A stretch of 64,000 nt of DNA from Desulfovibrio sp. An276 (GCF_002159665.1 NZ_NFJC01000006.1:35511-99510), one strand, 5' to 3'; counted from the first letter of the stretch, positions 19,893 through 28,863 are shown. Numbers and translations: made by a program. Notes: generated by a model from the sequence alone, not told the origin.

Positions 19893-20247
19893 GAGTCCTC
19901 CGAAGAATCTGATGAACTAATTGGAACAAAAAATATTGTTTCCCGTAATTTGTCAATAAACTGTCATAAAGTCAATACAAAAATAATTTTATTGCATAAT
20001 ATAAAAATATTTTAAACATTATTTGTAATATAGTTTTTCAATATATATGATATATATTAATTGATATTACAGTGTTATATGTTGGGTGTTTATTTTTCAT
20101 ACACTTGAAAACCTGTCAAACATGTCTATCTTTCCGACATACGGGCAAGAAAGCGGACTTGGTTGCTGACGCTTTTAGTCAGACGAAAAAATCTGTTTCC
20201 CTGCCCAGCTCCAGTACACCCAGGAAAACACATGCACGAGGTACATA
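19893..20247. other. AT-rich divergent spacer
   Basis: About 355 nt between divergent genes. Bases 19970-20100 are extremely AT-rich with runs such as ATATATATGATATATATTAATT, unlike the surroundings. No gene is seen. It probably holds both promoters and intrinsically curved DNA. Confidence 0.7.
19949..19970 (+). promoter_or_regulatory. Pho-box-like direct repeat
   Basis: TTGTCAA, four A/T bases, then CTGTCAT: two half-sites with an 11-bp period, close to the E. coli PhoB consensus CTGTCAT-N4-CTGTCAT. A further GTCAATA follows at 19971, but out of phase. It could control agmatinase or the DUF533 gene. This is a sequence match only. Confidence 0.35.
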
Positions 20248-21051
20248 ATGTCCATTTTCAGTATTTTGAAGTCTGACAGCTTCAGCTCTACCCTGCAGTC
20301 TCTGTCCGGCAAGGCCATGGAAGTGGCCGGAACTGTCGGCAAAAATATTCCCCAGTCGGTTCAGGATCTTGGCAACAGAGCCAAGGACGCGGCCGGAAGC
20401 GTTGGCAAGAATATCCCCCAGTCTGTGCAGGACCTTGGCGCTAGGGCCAAGGACGCAGTTGGAACCGTAAGCAACAATTTGCCCAAGAATACCGGAACCC
20501 TGCTTGGTGTGGGATCCCTTGTTGCCCTGCTTGGCGCAGTCCTCCCCAAGGATGTTGTCAAGACCGCTGCCGTGGTGGGAGCCGGAGCAATTGCCTGGAA
20601 TTTCTACAAAAAGTGGTCTACCAACAAGGAACAGCAGGCAGCGGAAATCCCTGCTGCGCAGGAAGCGCTCCCTCCGGCAGAAGATCCCGCGGCCATGCTC
20701 ATGCTCAGAGCCATGGTCTATGCAGCGCGAGCCGACGGCCACATTGATGCTGCCGAACAGGAAAGAATAGGCAAGCTGACCCAGCAGTTTTTGCCTGGCC
20801 GCAACTCTCAGGCCATTGTGGACGAGCTTGTGCGGGAACCTCTGAATCTCGACCTTCTCGCCTCCCAGATGCAGTCCCAGGAACAGCGTGAAGACCTCTA
20901 TCGTCTCTCCTGCCTTGTGCTCGACATAGATCACTTTATGGAAAGAGGCTATCTCGACGCCCTTGCAGGGGCCCTTGCCATAGACAAGGTGCGTCAGGCA
21001 CTTCTTGAAAAGGAAGCCGAGGACGCCAAGGCCCAGCTCGACGCCATGTAG
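20248..21051 (+). CDS. DUF533/YebE-like TerB-fold protein with internal 22-residue repeats
   Basis: A 267-residue protein of unknown function. Residues 27-48 and 49-70 are near-identical 22-residue repeats (core GKNIPQSVQDLG), followed by a degenerate third copy, all amphipathic. Residues about 84-115 are Gly/Ala/Val-rich and probably membrane-associating. Residues about 125-260 form the helical TerB-like domain (LRAMVYAARADGHIDAAEQERIG with acidic residues as in TerB metal sites). GAGGTACATA precedes ATG 20248. Related YebE proteins are envelope-stress-linked in enterobacteria, and no role is established here. Confidence 0.8.
   Translation: MSIFSILKSDSFSSTLQSLSGKAMEVAGTVGKNIPQSVQDLGNRAKDAAGSVGKNIPQSVQDLGARAKDAVGTVSNNLPKNTGTLLGVGSLVALLGAVLPKDVVKTAAVVGAGAIAWNFYKKWSTNKEQQAAEIPAAQEALPPAEDPAAMLMLRAMVYAARADGHIDAAEQERIGKLTQQFLPGRNSQAIVDELVREPLNLDLLASQMQSQEQREDLYRLSCLVLDIDHFMERGYLDALAGALAIDKVRQALLEKEAEDAKAQLDAM
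20326..20457 (+). repeat. In-frame tandem repeat, 2 x 66 bp
   Basis: Two 66-bp units (20326-20391 and 20392-20457) encode the two near-identical 22-residue segments of the DUF533 protein. They differ at synonymous sites and at two or three codons, so the duplication is not very recent. Confidence 0.8.
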
Positions 21052-21080
21052 ACATGCGGCAAACTTCCTTCTGATTATAC

Positions 21081-21121
21081 GGATCCGGTGTGACACCCAA
21101 GTGCACGCCGGATCCTTTTTT
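21081..21121 (+). terminator. Terminator after the DUF533 gene
   Basis: An 11-bp stem (21081-21091 with 21105-21115, arm starting GGATCCGG) with one G-T wobble is followed by a run of six T. Confidence 0.9.
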
Positions 21122-21306
21122 ATGCCTGTGCCCTGGGCTTTGTTCATGCTCTTGGGTCTTTTCGGGCATCTTGCAAAATCCGGAAAAATCCGGGAAGAGA
21201 CAAAAAGGGCCTCTTGGATGCCCGTCCCTCCACGTACAACTCTAACCCAGGGAGGCAGCGCAGTATCCCCTGCGGAAAGCAGGGGCTTTGCACTGTGGTA
21301 TTTGTG

Positions 21307-22800
21307 ATGAAGCGTTATGTTCTTGCTCTCGACCAGGGAACGACCAGCTCCAGAGCCATTCTCTTTGACCATCGCGGCAATATTGTGCGGATAGCCCAGC
21401 AGGAGTTCACCCAGATTTACCCCAAACCAGGCTGGGTAGAACACAATCCCAACGAGATTTTTGACAGCCAGCTTGCCGTGGCCCAGGAATGCGTGCGTGC
21501 GGCAAACATCCCGCTGGAAGAGATAGCCGCAATAGGGATTACGAATCAGAGGGAAACAACCATTGTCTGGGACAGGCGAACGGGAGCGCCCATTTGCAAT
21601 GCCATAGTCTGGCAGGACAGGCGCAGCGCTGCCATAAGCGACGTGCTGAAAAGGGATGGCAAGGCAGAGCTTGTAGCCTCAAGGACAGGGCTTTTGCCCG
21701 ACGCCTACTTCTCGGGAACAAAGCTTCGCTGGATTCTGGACAATATCCCGAACACAAGAAGCGAGGCGGAAGCAGGACATTTGCTGTTCGGAACCGTCGA
21801 TACCTGGCTCATCTGGAATCTGACCAAGGGAGCCGTACACGCAACGGATCCCTCAAATGCCAGCAGGACCATGCTGTTTAACATCCACACAATGGACTGG
21901 GACGACGAACTTCTTGCCCTGCTTGGCATACCCCGCTCTATGCTGCCCAGCGTTGTGCCCTCTTCCGGCGTCATGGGCGAGGTGCATCCCGAATTTTTTG
22001 GCAGGGCCATTCCCCTGGCAGGCGACGCGGGGGATCAGCAGGCCGCAACCTTCGGCAATGCCTGTCTTTGCGAGGGGATGGCAAAGAATACCTATGGCAC
22101 GGGCTGTTTTCTACTTCTCAATACAGGCAACTCTGTGCGCATGAGTAGCAACAGCCTGCTTGCCACTGTTGCCTGGGAGAGGGAACACGTGACCAGCTAT
22201 GCCTTGGAAGGCAGCGTTTTCATCGCTGGCGCCGTAGTACAGTGGCTACGTGATGGTCTTGGCCTTGTGCAATCCGCCTCGGAGATTGAGAGTCTTGCGT
22301 CTACCGTATTTGACAACGGGGGTGTCTACTTTGTGCCGGCCTTTGCCGGGCTTGGCGCTCCCTACTGGGACCAGTATGCCCGGGGAACCATGGTAGGCCT
22401 GACCAGAGGGGTGAGACGCGGGCACATTGCAAGGGCTGCTCTTGAAGCCATAGCTTTGCAAACACTGGATATTGTGCAGTGCATGGAAAGCGACAGCAAG
22501 ATGCCGCTGGCAACGCTGCGTGTTGATGGCGGAGCAAGTCGCAACAACATGCTCATGCAGTATCAGGCGGATCTTTTGGGGGTGGCAGTGGAGAGGCCTG
22601 TCATCACCGAAACAACGGCGCTTGGGGCAGCCTTTTTGGCCGGCCTTGCCACAGGAGTGTGGGAAAGCGAGGAGGAAGTGGCTTCCCTGTGGCGTCTCGA
22701 GCGTAGATTCGAGCCTCTCATGGCCGAGGAGCAAAGGCAGGAGCTTCTGGACAACTGGCACAGGGCCGTGGAGCGCTCACGCGCGTGGGAAGAGCAGTAA
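21307..22800 (+). CDS. glpK: Glycerol kinase
   Basis: Phosphorylates glycerol to glycerol 3-phosphate. It has 497 residues from ATG 21307, normal for the family. DQGTTSSRA at 9-17 is the phosphate-binding loop, GITNQRET the glycerol-binding segment, and [12 protein letters not shown] and [18 protein letters not shown] the FGGY-kinase signatures. An in-frame open region extends upstream to 21214 but is not family-like, so I use the [10 protein letters not shown] start. The ribosome site is weak. There is no glpF or glpD beside it. It stands alone between two terminators. Confidence 0.95.
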   Translation: MKRYVLALDQGTTSSRAILFDHRGNIVRIAQQEFTQIYPKPGWVEHNPNEIFDSQLAVAQECVRAANIPLEEIAAIGITNQRETTIVWDRRTGAPICNAIVWQDRRSAAISDVLKRDGKAELVASRTGLLPDAYFSGTKLRWILDNIPNTRSEAEAGHLLFGTVDTWLIWNLTKGAVHATDPSNASRTMLFNIHTMDWDDELLALLGIPRSMLPSVVPSSGVMGEVHPEFFGRAIPLAGDAGDQQAATFGNACLCEGMAKNTYGTGCFLLLNTGNSVRMSSNSLLATVAWEREHVTSYALEGSVFIAGAVVQWLRDGLGLVQSASEIESLASTVFDNGGVYFVPAFAGLGAPYWDQYARGTMVGLTRGVRRGHIARAALEAIALQTLDIVQCMESDSKMPLATLRVDGGASRNNMLMQYQADLLGVAVERPVITETTALGAAFLAGLATGVWESEEEVASLWRLERRFEPLMAEEQRQELLDNWHRAVERSRAWEEQ

Positions 22801-22836
22801 TCTGGCCTTCGGATAGCAAGGGACAGCAAAAAGACA

Positions 22837-22866
22837 GGGGGAAGAAGTACAAGGACTTCTTCCCCC
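22837..22866. terminator. Bidirectional terminator between glpK and the dehydrogenase
   Basis: A 12-bp perfect stem GGGGGAAGAAGT (22837-22848) pairs with 22855-22866. The minus-strand tail TGTCTTTTTG is the stronger one. The flanking genes converge here. Confidence 0.88.
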
Positions 22867-22889
22867 TTGTGTATATAGATTGCTTGCTG

Positions 22890-23810
22890 CTAGGCAAAAG
22901 TCTTTTTCAGTGCGTCAACACACATCTGACCCATACAGTTGGTTGTGCCGACAGTCGATGAGGATGTGTGGGAACCAAGAACCACGTTGTCAAGCTCATA
23001 CCAGCGCTTGTCTTCCGGCGGTTCCTTGCTGAAGACATCAAGCCCCGCTCCGTAGATGCGCTTTTGTTCCAGCGCGTCCAGAAGGGCCGCTTCGTCCACA
23101 AGTTCGCCTCTGGCCGTGTTCACAAGAATGGCGTTTTTCTTCATGGCAGCCAAACGTTCGCTGTTGACAAGATGCCTTGTGTCGTCATTGAGCAGGCAGT
23201 GCAGGGTAATGACATCGCACTCCGTGCAGATTTCATCAATGCTGGCCTTTTTGATATTATATTTGGCTGCGAAGTCTTCATCCATATAGGGATCGTAGGC
23301 AAGAATCTTCATGCCAAAACCCGTGGCTCTCTGGGCGACACACTTTCCAACAGCGCCAAGGCCAATAATGCCCAAAGTCTTGCCAAAGATGTCGATGCCT
23401 GTTTCCTTGCCCCAGTCCTTTTGGCGGCAGCGGCCGTCAATCTGGACCACCTTGCGGGCTACGGCCAGCATGAGGGCGAAGGCAAAGTCTGCCACTGCAT
23501 TGGAGTTCGCGCCTACAGTACGGCTCAGGGCAATGCCCCTGCGTTCGCATTCTGCTACGTCCACATTGTCGAGTCCTACGCCATAGCGGGCAATGGCCTT
23601 GAGTTTGGAAGCATGGGCAAGGACATTCGCGTTGCAGGGGTCCACACCCAGGATGAGAGCCTCACAGTCTGCGATCTTCTCGCACATTGCCTGTTCGGAG
23701 AGGATGGCTCCCGTATCATTGCGAACAATTTCAAAACCCAGGCTTTCGAGCTGCGCAAAAAGATCGGGATTGCTCTTGCCAAAAGAACGGGGGGTGATGA
23801 GAACTTTCAT
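22890..23810 (-). CDS. D-2-hydroxyacid dehydrogenase, phosphoglycerate-dehydrogenase-like
   Basis: NAD-dependent D-isomer dehydrogenase of 306 residues from ATG 23810 (MKVLITPRSFG). It has the dinucleotide loop GLGAVG, the catalytic Arg in NTARGELVDE, a Glu about 30 residues later and a His in LGSHTSSST. The His motif differs from the usual PHIGA(S/G)T of SerA, and there is no ACT regulatory domain. A role in serine synthesis is therefore not certain, and other 2-hydroxyacids are possible. The open frame continues upstream to 23906 with AGGAGG about 40 nt before the chosen ATG, so the start could be further up. Confidence 0.82.
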   Translation of the reverse strand: MKVLITPRSFGKSNPDLFAQLESLGFEIVRNDTGAILSEQAMCEKIADCEALILGVDPCNANVLAHASKLKAIARYGVGLDNVDVAECERRGIALSRTVGANSNAVADFAFALMLAVARKVVQIDGRCRQKDWGKETGIDIFGKTLGIIGLGAVGKCVAQRATGFGMKILAYDPYMDEDFAAKYNIKKASIDEICTECDVITLHCLLNDDTRHLVNSERLAAMKKNAILVNTARGELVDEAALLDALEQKRIYGAGLDVFSKEPPEDKRWYELDNVVLGSHTSSSTVGTTNCMGQMCVDALKKTFA

Positions 23811-24216
23811 TATCAAATCCGGCGCTACCCTGTATGTCTTGGGATATTGCGCCGCCTCCTTGATTGAATTCAAATGCCGAAATATACCTTTCCTGCAAAG
23901 GCGCAAACACTTGTAGCCCGCATGGACAGGCAGCGCAATCCCCGCAGAAAGGCTCTTGACGTTCCAGCCAGGGAATAGCTATCTCACAACAAGACTGAGT
24001 CGAGACGGACATTCCCGCCTTCTCCAACCAGCGTACACCGGCTTCCCCGGCATCCGGAAATCTTTTGCATCGGAAAAATTTGGGGACTTTGGGCCGGTGT
24101 CTTTTTCTTGCATTTTCAGTGCTGGCATCCGGCAAGCTGGGCTTTTTTGCTCTCAAGCCGATACTGCTCTTGTGTGCCAAACGCTGGCACAGCTGTTCAA
24201 GGAAATTTGCAAAACA
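23811..24216. other. Divergent spacer between dehydrogenase and EamA gene
   Basis: About 400 nt. The reading frame of the EamA gene is open back to 23956, but the translated part has no family similarity or hydrophobicity. The spacer presumably holds the two promoters. I saw no clear -35/-10 pair. Confidence 0.45.
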
Positions 24217-25095
24217 ATGTATCTCGCTTGTCTTACTATTTTTTGTCTCTCTATCTTTGCTGGAAATTCAATATTTTGTCGGGCGGCACTGGTGGCCTGC
24301 GACATGGGGCCTCTACAATATACTGGTGTGCGGGCGCTCTCTGCTGCGCTCATTCTGGCAATACTGTGCGGCATAAAGGTAATAAAACCTCTGCCGCAAG
24401 GTGAAGGCAATGTCTGGCGGGATGCCTGGCAACAGAGTTCTTGGACCGGAGCCTTGGGGCTTTTCATGTACATGGTTTGCTTCTCTACAGGCTACGTTGC
24501 CATGCCATCGGCTCCGGGAACACTCATTCTCAATATGAGTGTTCAGGTCTGTATGATTGGCTGGGGCATACTGCATGGTGTTTATCCCAATAAAAAGCAG
24601 TATATTGGCTATGCCATAGCAACAGCTGGTCTCATTCTTCTCCTTTCTCCAGGGTTGACAGCCCCGCCGCTTCTCCATTCCCTTTTTATGGCAGGTAGCG
24701 GTTTTGCATGGGGGGTCTTTACTGTGGCTGGCAAAGACGCAAAATCAGCTGCTTTGGCTACTGCCGGGTGTTTTTGGCGGGCCGCTTTGCCAGGTCTTTT
24801 CTGTGTCATTGCTGGTTTTGTGTTTGAAGCACAACCACAGTCTATGGCTTGGATATTTGTCCTTGCAGGAGGATTGGCTTCATCCCTTGGATATATACTT
24901 TGGTATGCCATAGTCCCCAGATATACTCTGATCAACTTATCAATCATTCAGCTGGCAATACCTGTGATTACAGCAATTCAGGGTTTTATTTTTCTTGAGG
25001 AAGAAGTAACTGTACGATTTGTGATTTCAACATGTCTGATTTTAGGAGGAATATACCAGACGATAAGAACTAATCATATACATATAAGAAAATAA
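24217..25095 (+). CDS. EamA/DMT-family inner-membrane transporter
   Basis: A 292-residue polytopic membrane protein with about ten hydrophobic segments arranged as two five-helix EamA repeats, the drug/metabolite exporter fold. I choose ATG 24217, preceded by AAGGAA, because the product then opens directly with a membrane helix (MYLACLTIFCLSIFAGNS). The second repeat contains the typical GG(L/I)xSSLGYxLWYxxVPR segment. Base composition becomes markedly AT-rich towards the 3' end, unlike its neighbours, which suggests recent acquisition. The substrate is unknown. Confidence 0.85.
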   Translation: MYLACLTIFCLSIFAGNSIFCRAALVACDMGPLQYTGVRALSAALILAILCGIKVIKPLPQGEGNVWRDAWQQSSWTGALGLFMYMVCFSTGYVAMPSAPGTLILNMSVQVCMIGWGILHGVYPNKKQYIGYAIATAGLILLLSPGLTAPPLLHSLFMAGSGFAWGVFTVAGKDAKSAALATAGCFWRAALPGLFCVIAGFVFEAQPQSMAWIFVLAGGLASSLGYILWYAIVPRYTLINLSIIQLAIPVITAIQGFIFLEEEVTVRFVISTCLILGGIYQTIRTNHIHIRK

Positions 25096-25130
25096 ATTTT
25101 GTTAAAAATATTTATAATATAAATTAAATA

Positions 25131-25179
25131 AAGCCTGGCCATTTTTTTTCTTTTACACAAAGAGAAAATGATCAGGCTT
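25131..25179. terminator. Bidirectional terminator between EamA gene and dctM
   Basis: A long imperfect stem (AAGCCTG...CATTTT with AAAATG...CAGGCTT) extends into T-run/A-run pairing (TTTCTTT with AAAGAGAAA). It lies between two convergent genes. Confidence 0.75.
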
Positions 25180-25208
25180 GTTTCTTATTCAAAAAAGTAT
25201 TTGCAGTA

Positions 25209-26504
25209 CTATGCCAGTCCAAGTGCCTTGGGAAGGAATGTCGAAATCTCCGGAAAGATAATCAGTACAGCCAAGGCCATGATGGCAGCTATAATCAGAG
25301 GAATGCAAGAGCGACTGATTTCCTCCATGGATAGCTTGCTTATGTGTGCTGCCACGTACAGATTGACTGCCACGGGTGGTGTGACCTGCCCAATGGCCAA
25401 GTTAACGGTCATGACAATGCCGAACCAGATTGGATCCCATCCAAAGTGTGCCATCAGGGGGATCATGAAGGGCAGAAAGACGTAGTAGATGGAGATGGCG
25501 TCCAAGAGCATGCCTGCAATAAGCAGTATGATGTTGATTAAAAAGAGCAGAACATACTGGTTGTCGGAGAGCGACAACAGCAGTGAGGAGCCCTTTTCAA
25601 TCAGACCAACTGTAGAAGCGACCCAGCTGAAGAGACCAGCGCAGGTCACCACAATCATAACAACTGCAGTGGCACGTACCGACTGACCGAAGATCTCCAA
25701 CAGATCGTTCAGGCTGCGTATTGTCTTGTAGATAAAGATGCCGACAAAAAGTCCATAGAAAACAGTAACGGCAGCAGCTTCGGTCGGGGTAAAGATGCCG
25801 CCATAGATGCCGCCAAGGATAACCACAGGCGTCATGATGGCCCAGAAGGATTCCCTGAAAATCTGTCTTATGGGGCGGGTGCGCTTGACGCCGTGATAGC
25901 CGCGTCTGCGAGATATCAGAGCAACTGCGGCCAGAATGAAGCCAGCGACAACGAGGCCAGGCAAGAAGCCGGCTGCGAAAAGAGCCGGGACAGAGACGTC
26001 GGTGATGCCCCCGTAGACAATAAAGGCAATGCTCGGAGGGATAACGATGGCGAGCCCGGATGTCACGGCAACTGTCGATGCGGCAAATGCCTTGTCGTAT
26101 CCGGCATTGGCCATACCCGGGATCAGCACCAGTCCAAGGGCTGCCACAGTTGCAGGTCCGGAACCGCTGACAGCTCCCCAGAAGGTACATACGGCAACTG
26201 CTGCCATGGCCAGACCTCCGGTTCTTTCACCGACCAGGGCCTCCATGAGATTGATGATTCTGGCTGCAATACCGGCTTTTTCCATAATGTAGCCAGCCAA
26301 AATAAAGAACGGAATGGCCAAAAGCGGGAATTTGGCGATACCTGCAAAAAAGTTCAGGGAGAGCATGCCTATGCCCATATCCCATACCCAGACAATCGCC
26401 AGAGCGGCAAATCCCAAGGCCACGGCAATGGGTACTTTGATGGCAAGTGTACCAATAAAAACGACCATCATCCAGAAGGCGGGATCATTGAAAAGATTTT
26501 CCAT
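25209..26504 (-). CDS. dctM: TRAP transporter large permease (DctM)
   Basis: Twelve-helix membrane subunit of a periplasmic-binding-protein-dependent secondary transporter for organic acids. It has 431 residues and no P-loop, with the family motifs (I)PFFILAGYIMEKAGIAARIINL and GLVLIPGMANAGYDK, and TPTEAAAVTVFYGLFVG in the second half. GGAGAAATAACAA precedes the ATG. It starts 3 nt after dctQ, so the two are translationally coupled and together form the membrane part. Confidence 0.94.
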   Translation of the reverse strand: MENLFNDPAFWMMVVFIGTLAIKVPIAVALGFAALAIVWVWDMGIGMLSLNFFAGIAKFPLLAIPFFILAGYIMEKAGIAARIINLMEALVGERTGGLAMAAVAVCTFWGAVSGSGPATVAALGLVLIPGMANAGYDKAFAASTVAVTSGLAIVIPPSIAFIVYGGITDVSVPALFAAGFLPGLVVAGFILAAVALISRRRGYHGVKRTRPIRQIFRESFWAIMTPVVILGGIYGGIFTPTEAAAVTVFYGLFVGIFIYKTIRSLNDLLEIFGQSVRATAVVMIVVTCAGLFSWVASTVGLIEKGSSLLLSLSDNQYVLLFLINIILLIAGMLLDAISIYYVFLPFMIPLMAHFGWDPIWFGIVMTVNLAIGQVTPPVAVNLYVAAHISKLSMEEISRSCIPLIIAAIMALAVLIIFPEISTFLPKALGLA

Positions 26505-26507
26505 TTG

Positions 26508-26981
26508 TTATTTCTCCCCGCCTTTTTTGAGTGAGCTCACAAAATTTTGCAGGATGCGGAAAATAACCAGCAAGGAAAGGAGTGGTGTGGCGCAGGTGTA
26601 ATACCAGACAGGAAGTTCCAAAGCCTCCGACGTTGCTTCCAGCTCGATTTCGTCCAGTACTTCCAGATATCCTGTCCAGACGAGAGACGCAAAAAAGATG
26701 ATGCAGACAATGGTTCCCACTAGTCTGAACAGAAACTGCAACTTGCGCGGACATGCATCATAGAGCATGCTCATGCAGAGGTTGCTGCCATCCCGAAAGG
26801 AGCGGGCAGTGCCAAGCAAAACAACCCAGACAAAAAAATTGACTGTCAATTCTTCTGTCCAAGCAAAGGAAAAAGATGTGCAGTAACGGACTACGACGTT
26901 AATAAAAGCTACGGTTGCCATTACTGCCAGAAGTATTGCGCCGAGTATGTCCTCAAAACGCTCGTCAAGAAAGCGCCACAT
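26508..26981 (-). CDS. dctQ: TRAP transporter small permease (DctQ)
   Basis: Four-helix membrane subunit partnering DctM. It is 157 residues from ATG 26981 (MWRFLDERFEDILG), preceded by AAGGATTTAATTCA. The family core VVVRYCTSFSFAWTEELTVNFFVWVVLLGTA is present. An in-frame ATG 60 nt upstream gives a non-family extension and is not used. The gene lies 3 nt before dctM and 121 nt after dctP, with a terminator hairpin in that gap. Confidence 0.9.
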   Translation of the reverse strand: MWRFLDERFEDILGAILLAVMATVAFINVVVRYCTSFSFAWTEELTVNFFVWVVLLGTARSFRDGSNLCMSMLYDACPRKLQFLFRLVGTIVCIIFFASLVWTGYLEVLDEIELEATSEALELPVWYYTCATPLLSLLVIFRILQNFVSSLKKGGEK

Positions 26982-27054
26982 TGAATTAAATCCTTGTCGA
27001 CAAGAGTGATTACAGCGAGAATTCAGGTCTGAAAAATTCACTCTCTTCTAGCTG

Positions 27055-27085
27055 AAAAATCGGGCCGAAGTTTTTTTCGGCCCGA
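27055..27085 (-). terminator. Intercistronic terminator between dctP and dctQM
   Basis: A 10-bp stem TCGGGCCGAA (27060-27069) pairs with 27076-27085, followed on the minus strand by ATTTTTC. Its position would lower dctQM expression relative to dctP, as needed for an abundant binding protein. Confidence 0.85.
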
Positions 27086-27102
27086 CATACTGATGATTGC
27101 TA

Positions 27103-28188
27103 CTAGCGAACAGAAGCCATGTCGGCTTCGGCAGCCTTCACAAGCTCTGCTCCAATCTTTTTGGTCCATTTGTCCCGGACGGACTTGGTAGCATCGAAAA
27201 ACACCTTGATCTGTTCAGGAGTGAGTCTGGTCACTGTCATGCCATTGCTTTCCATGCAGCCGAACGGATCGCTGATTTCGGGCTTGGCATTGAGGCTTTC
27301 GAGATAGCTCAACGCCCAACCGTCATCAATGCCAACTCGGGACAATGCCTTGCTGTACTTTTCGCTGTCTGCCACGCAAGACATGATGATCTTCTGGTCT
27401 TCCTCGCTGAAGCTCTTCCAGACCTTGGGATTCACGGAGACAAGCAGGGGATCGATGATGTAGTGCCAGTCACAGTGATACTTCTGATACATCCAAATCT
27501 TGATTGGGATGTTGATGCCGTTGGTGGGGTTTTCCTGACCATCAACGATACCCTGCTGGAAGCCTGTGATAGCTTCGGACCAGTTCATGTTAATGGGATT
27601 GGCACCCAGAGCCTTGAATGTCTCGATAAAGATCGGGCTGCCGACAACACGGATCTTGAGACCCGAGAGATCTTCGGGCTTGGTAATGGGCCCCTTGTTG
27701 GTGGTCAGTTCACGGAAACCATTTTCAGCCCAGCCTAAGACGCGTACGCCCTTTTTTTCCACCGCAGCCTTCATCATAGTGCCAGCCTTGCCTGCAAGGA
27801 TGGCGTCCATGGCTTTGTAGGGATTAGGCTGGGAGCCAATGAAGAAGGGCAGGGCTGGCAAGTTGAGTTCCTTGATCTGAGGCGACCAGTTGATGGTCGA
27901 TGCAAAGGCAAAATCAATGCTGCCCTGACGCAGGAGCAAGAATTCGTTGGTTTGTTTGCCAGCAAAGAGCTGACCAGAGCAGTATACTTTTATATTAATG
28001 CGGCCGTTGGTGCGCTCGCGGACCAGATCCGCAAAGTAAGCAGCAGAAAGCCCCCAGCCTGTGGTGGGGCCGGGAACGACACTGAGTTTGTACTCTTCTT
28101 TATACTTTGCTGCATTGGCTGGCATGGCAATGGCCAGACAGAGGCAGGCACAGGCCACACTCAGCAAGATATGTGAAAGACGCGACAT
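27103..28188 (-). CDS. dctP: TRAP transporter periplasmic solute-binding protein (DctP)
   Basis: Exported ligand-binding protein delivering substrate to DctQM. It is 361 residues, with a signal peptide of about 26 residues ending MPANA-AKYKEE. The DctP core includes FKxLGANPxxM-type residues (ETFKALGANPINMNWSEAITGFQQGIVDGQENP) and the conserved Arg in SGLKIRVVGSP that binds the substrate carboxylate. AGGAGGACTTTGA precedes the ATG. The ligand is probably a carboxylate or sulfonate. The sequence alone does not say which. Confidence 0.93.
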   Translation of the reverse strand: MSRLSHILLSVACACLCLAIAMPANAAKYKEEYKLSVVPGPTTGWGLSAAYFADLVRERTNGRINIKVYCSGQLFAGKQTNEFLLLRQGSIDFAFASTINWSPQIKELNLPALPFFIGSQPNPYKAMDAILAGKAGTMMKAAVEKKGVRVLGWAENGFRELTTNKGPITKPEDLSGLKIRVVGSPIFIETFKALGANPINMNWSEAITGFQQGIVDGQENPTNGINIPIKIWMYQKYHCDWHYIIDPLLVSVNPKVWKSFSEEDQKIIMSCVADSEKYSKALSRVGIDDGWALSYLESLNAKPEISDPFGCMESNGMTVTRLTPEQIKVFFDATKSVRDKWTKKIGAELVKAAEADMASVR

Positions 28189-28814
28189 TCAAAGTCCTCC
28201 TCGAGTGATAAAATGGGAAGTACGGTAAGAAATACCGAATTATTATGTGAAAGATGCAAAAAAAATTCAAGATCTTAAAGAGGCTGCATGATTTTGGACC
28301 ACTGCGGGGTGGCACATGAACACGGCAGGAGCATAGAATTCTGCCCTATAGCTGCTTGTCACAATTTTCGGCGCCACAACGCTTTGTCCATATGTCGCCT
28401 CTGCACGCTCACCCTGCATGAAAGAGTGACTTGCCTGTGCTTTACCGAGAGTGGTAAATCGCAGTTGGTTCTTCTGGTATAGACGTCAAAAGTATCAGCT
28501 ACTTAGGCGAACAACGCCCATCGAGGGTTACCACTCTCCAGAAATTATTTTCTTCGATACTTGTGTTATGACTCTCAAATGGAAACCACTTTAGGAATGT
28601 CTACGGAAACTGAATGCTTGGAAATTTCGTAGTATCTTGAGGCCGCTTCTAGCTGTCTTTGAATATATGGAAGATTTTGTCTGTTATTCAGGATAGTTGT
28701 ATATACGTTTAGGCTGCCTTGATTCAGTAAGTCCCGAAGGATGAAATCCCGTAAAAAGCACGGTATGCAAGGATGCCCCCTGAGACTGGATGAGGCGGTT
28801 TGAGACGCTCAGGG
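28189..28814. other. Long spacer upstream of dctP
   Basis: About 630 nt between dctP and the tRNA-Ser terminator with no gene I can support. It holds an 11-bp inverted repeat, listed separately, and a CCCTGAG/CTCAGGG hairpin (28778-28814) without a T-tail. It probably includes the dctP promoter and regulatory sites. Confidence 0.5.
28447..28538. repeat. Inverted repeat pair GAGAGTGGTAA / TTACCACTCTC
   Basis: Perfect 11-bp arms at 28447-28457 and 28528-28538 are separated by 70 nt. A third, partial ACCACTTT lies near 28584. Located 260-350 nt upstream of dctP, it could be a looping operator or a decayed element end. Confidence 0.5.
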
Positions 28815-28863
28815 AATAAAAAAGCAGTCTTTGTAGACTGTTATAGCCTAACAAAGACTGCTT
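28815..28863 (-). terminator. Terminator of tRNA-Ser
   Basis: A 13-bp perfect stem AAGCAGTCTTTGT (28822-28834) pairs with 28851-28863. On the minus strand it is followed by TTTTTTATT. Confidence 0.9.

Noticed and set aside
28288..28482. 64-codon plus-strand frame in the dctP upstream spacer
   Set aside because: No ribosome site, Cys/His scatter without pattern, no neighbour on that strand.
28778..28814. CCCTGAG/CTCAGGG hairpin as a terminator
   Set aside because: No T-run follows on either strand in the right place; the real terminator of tRNA-Ser is just beyond.
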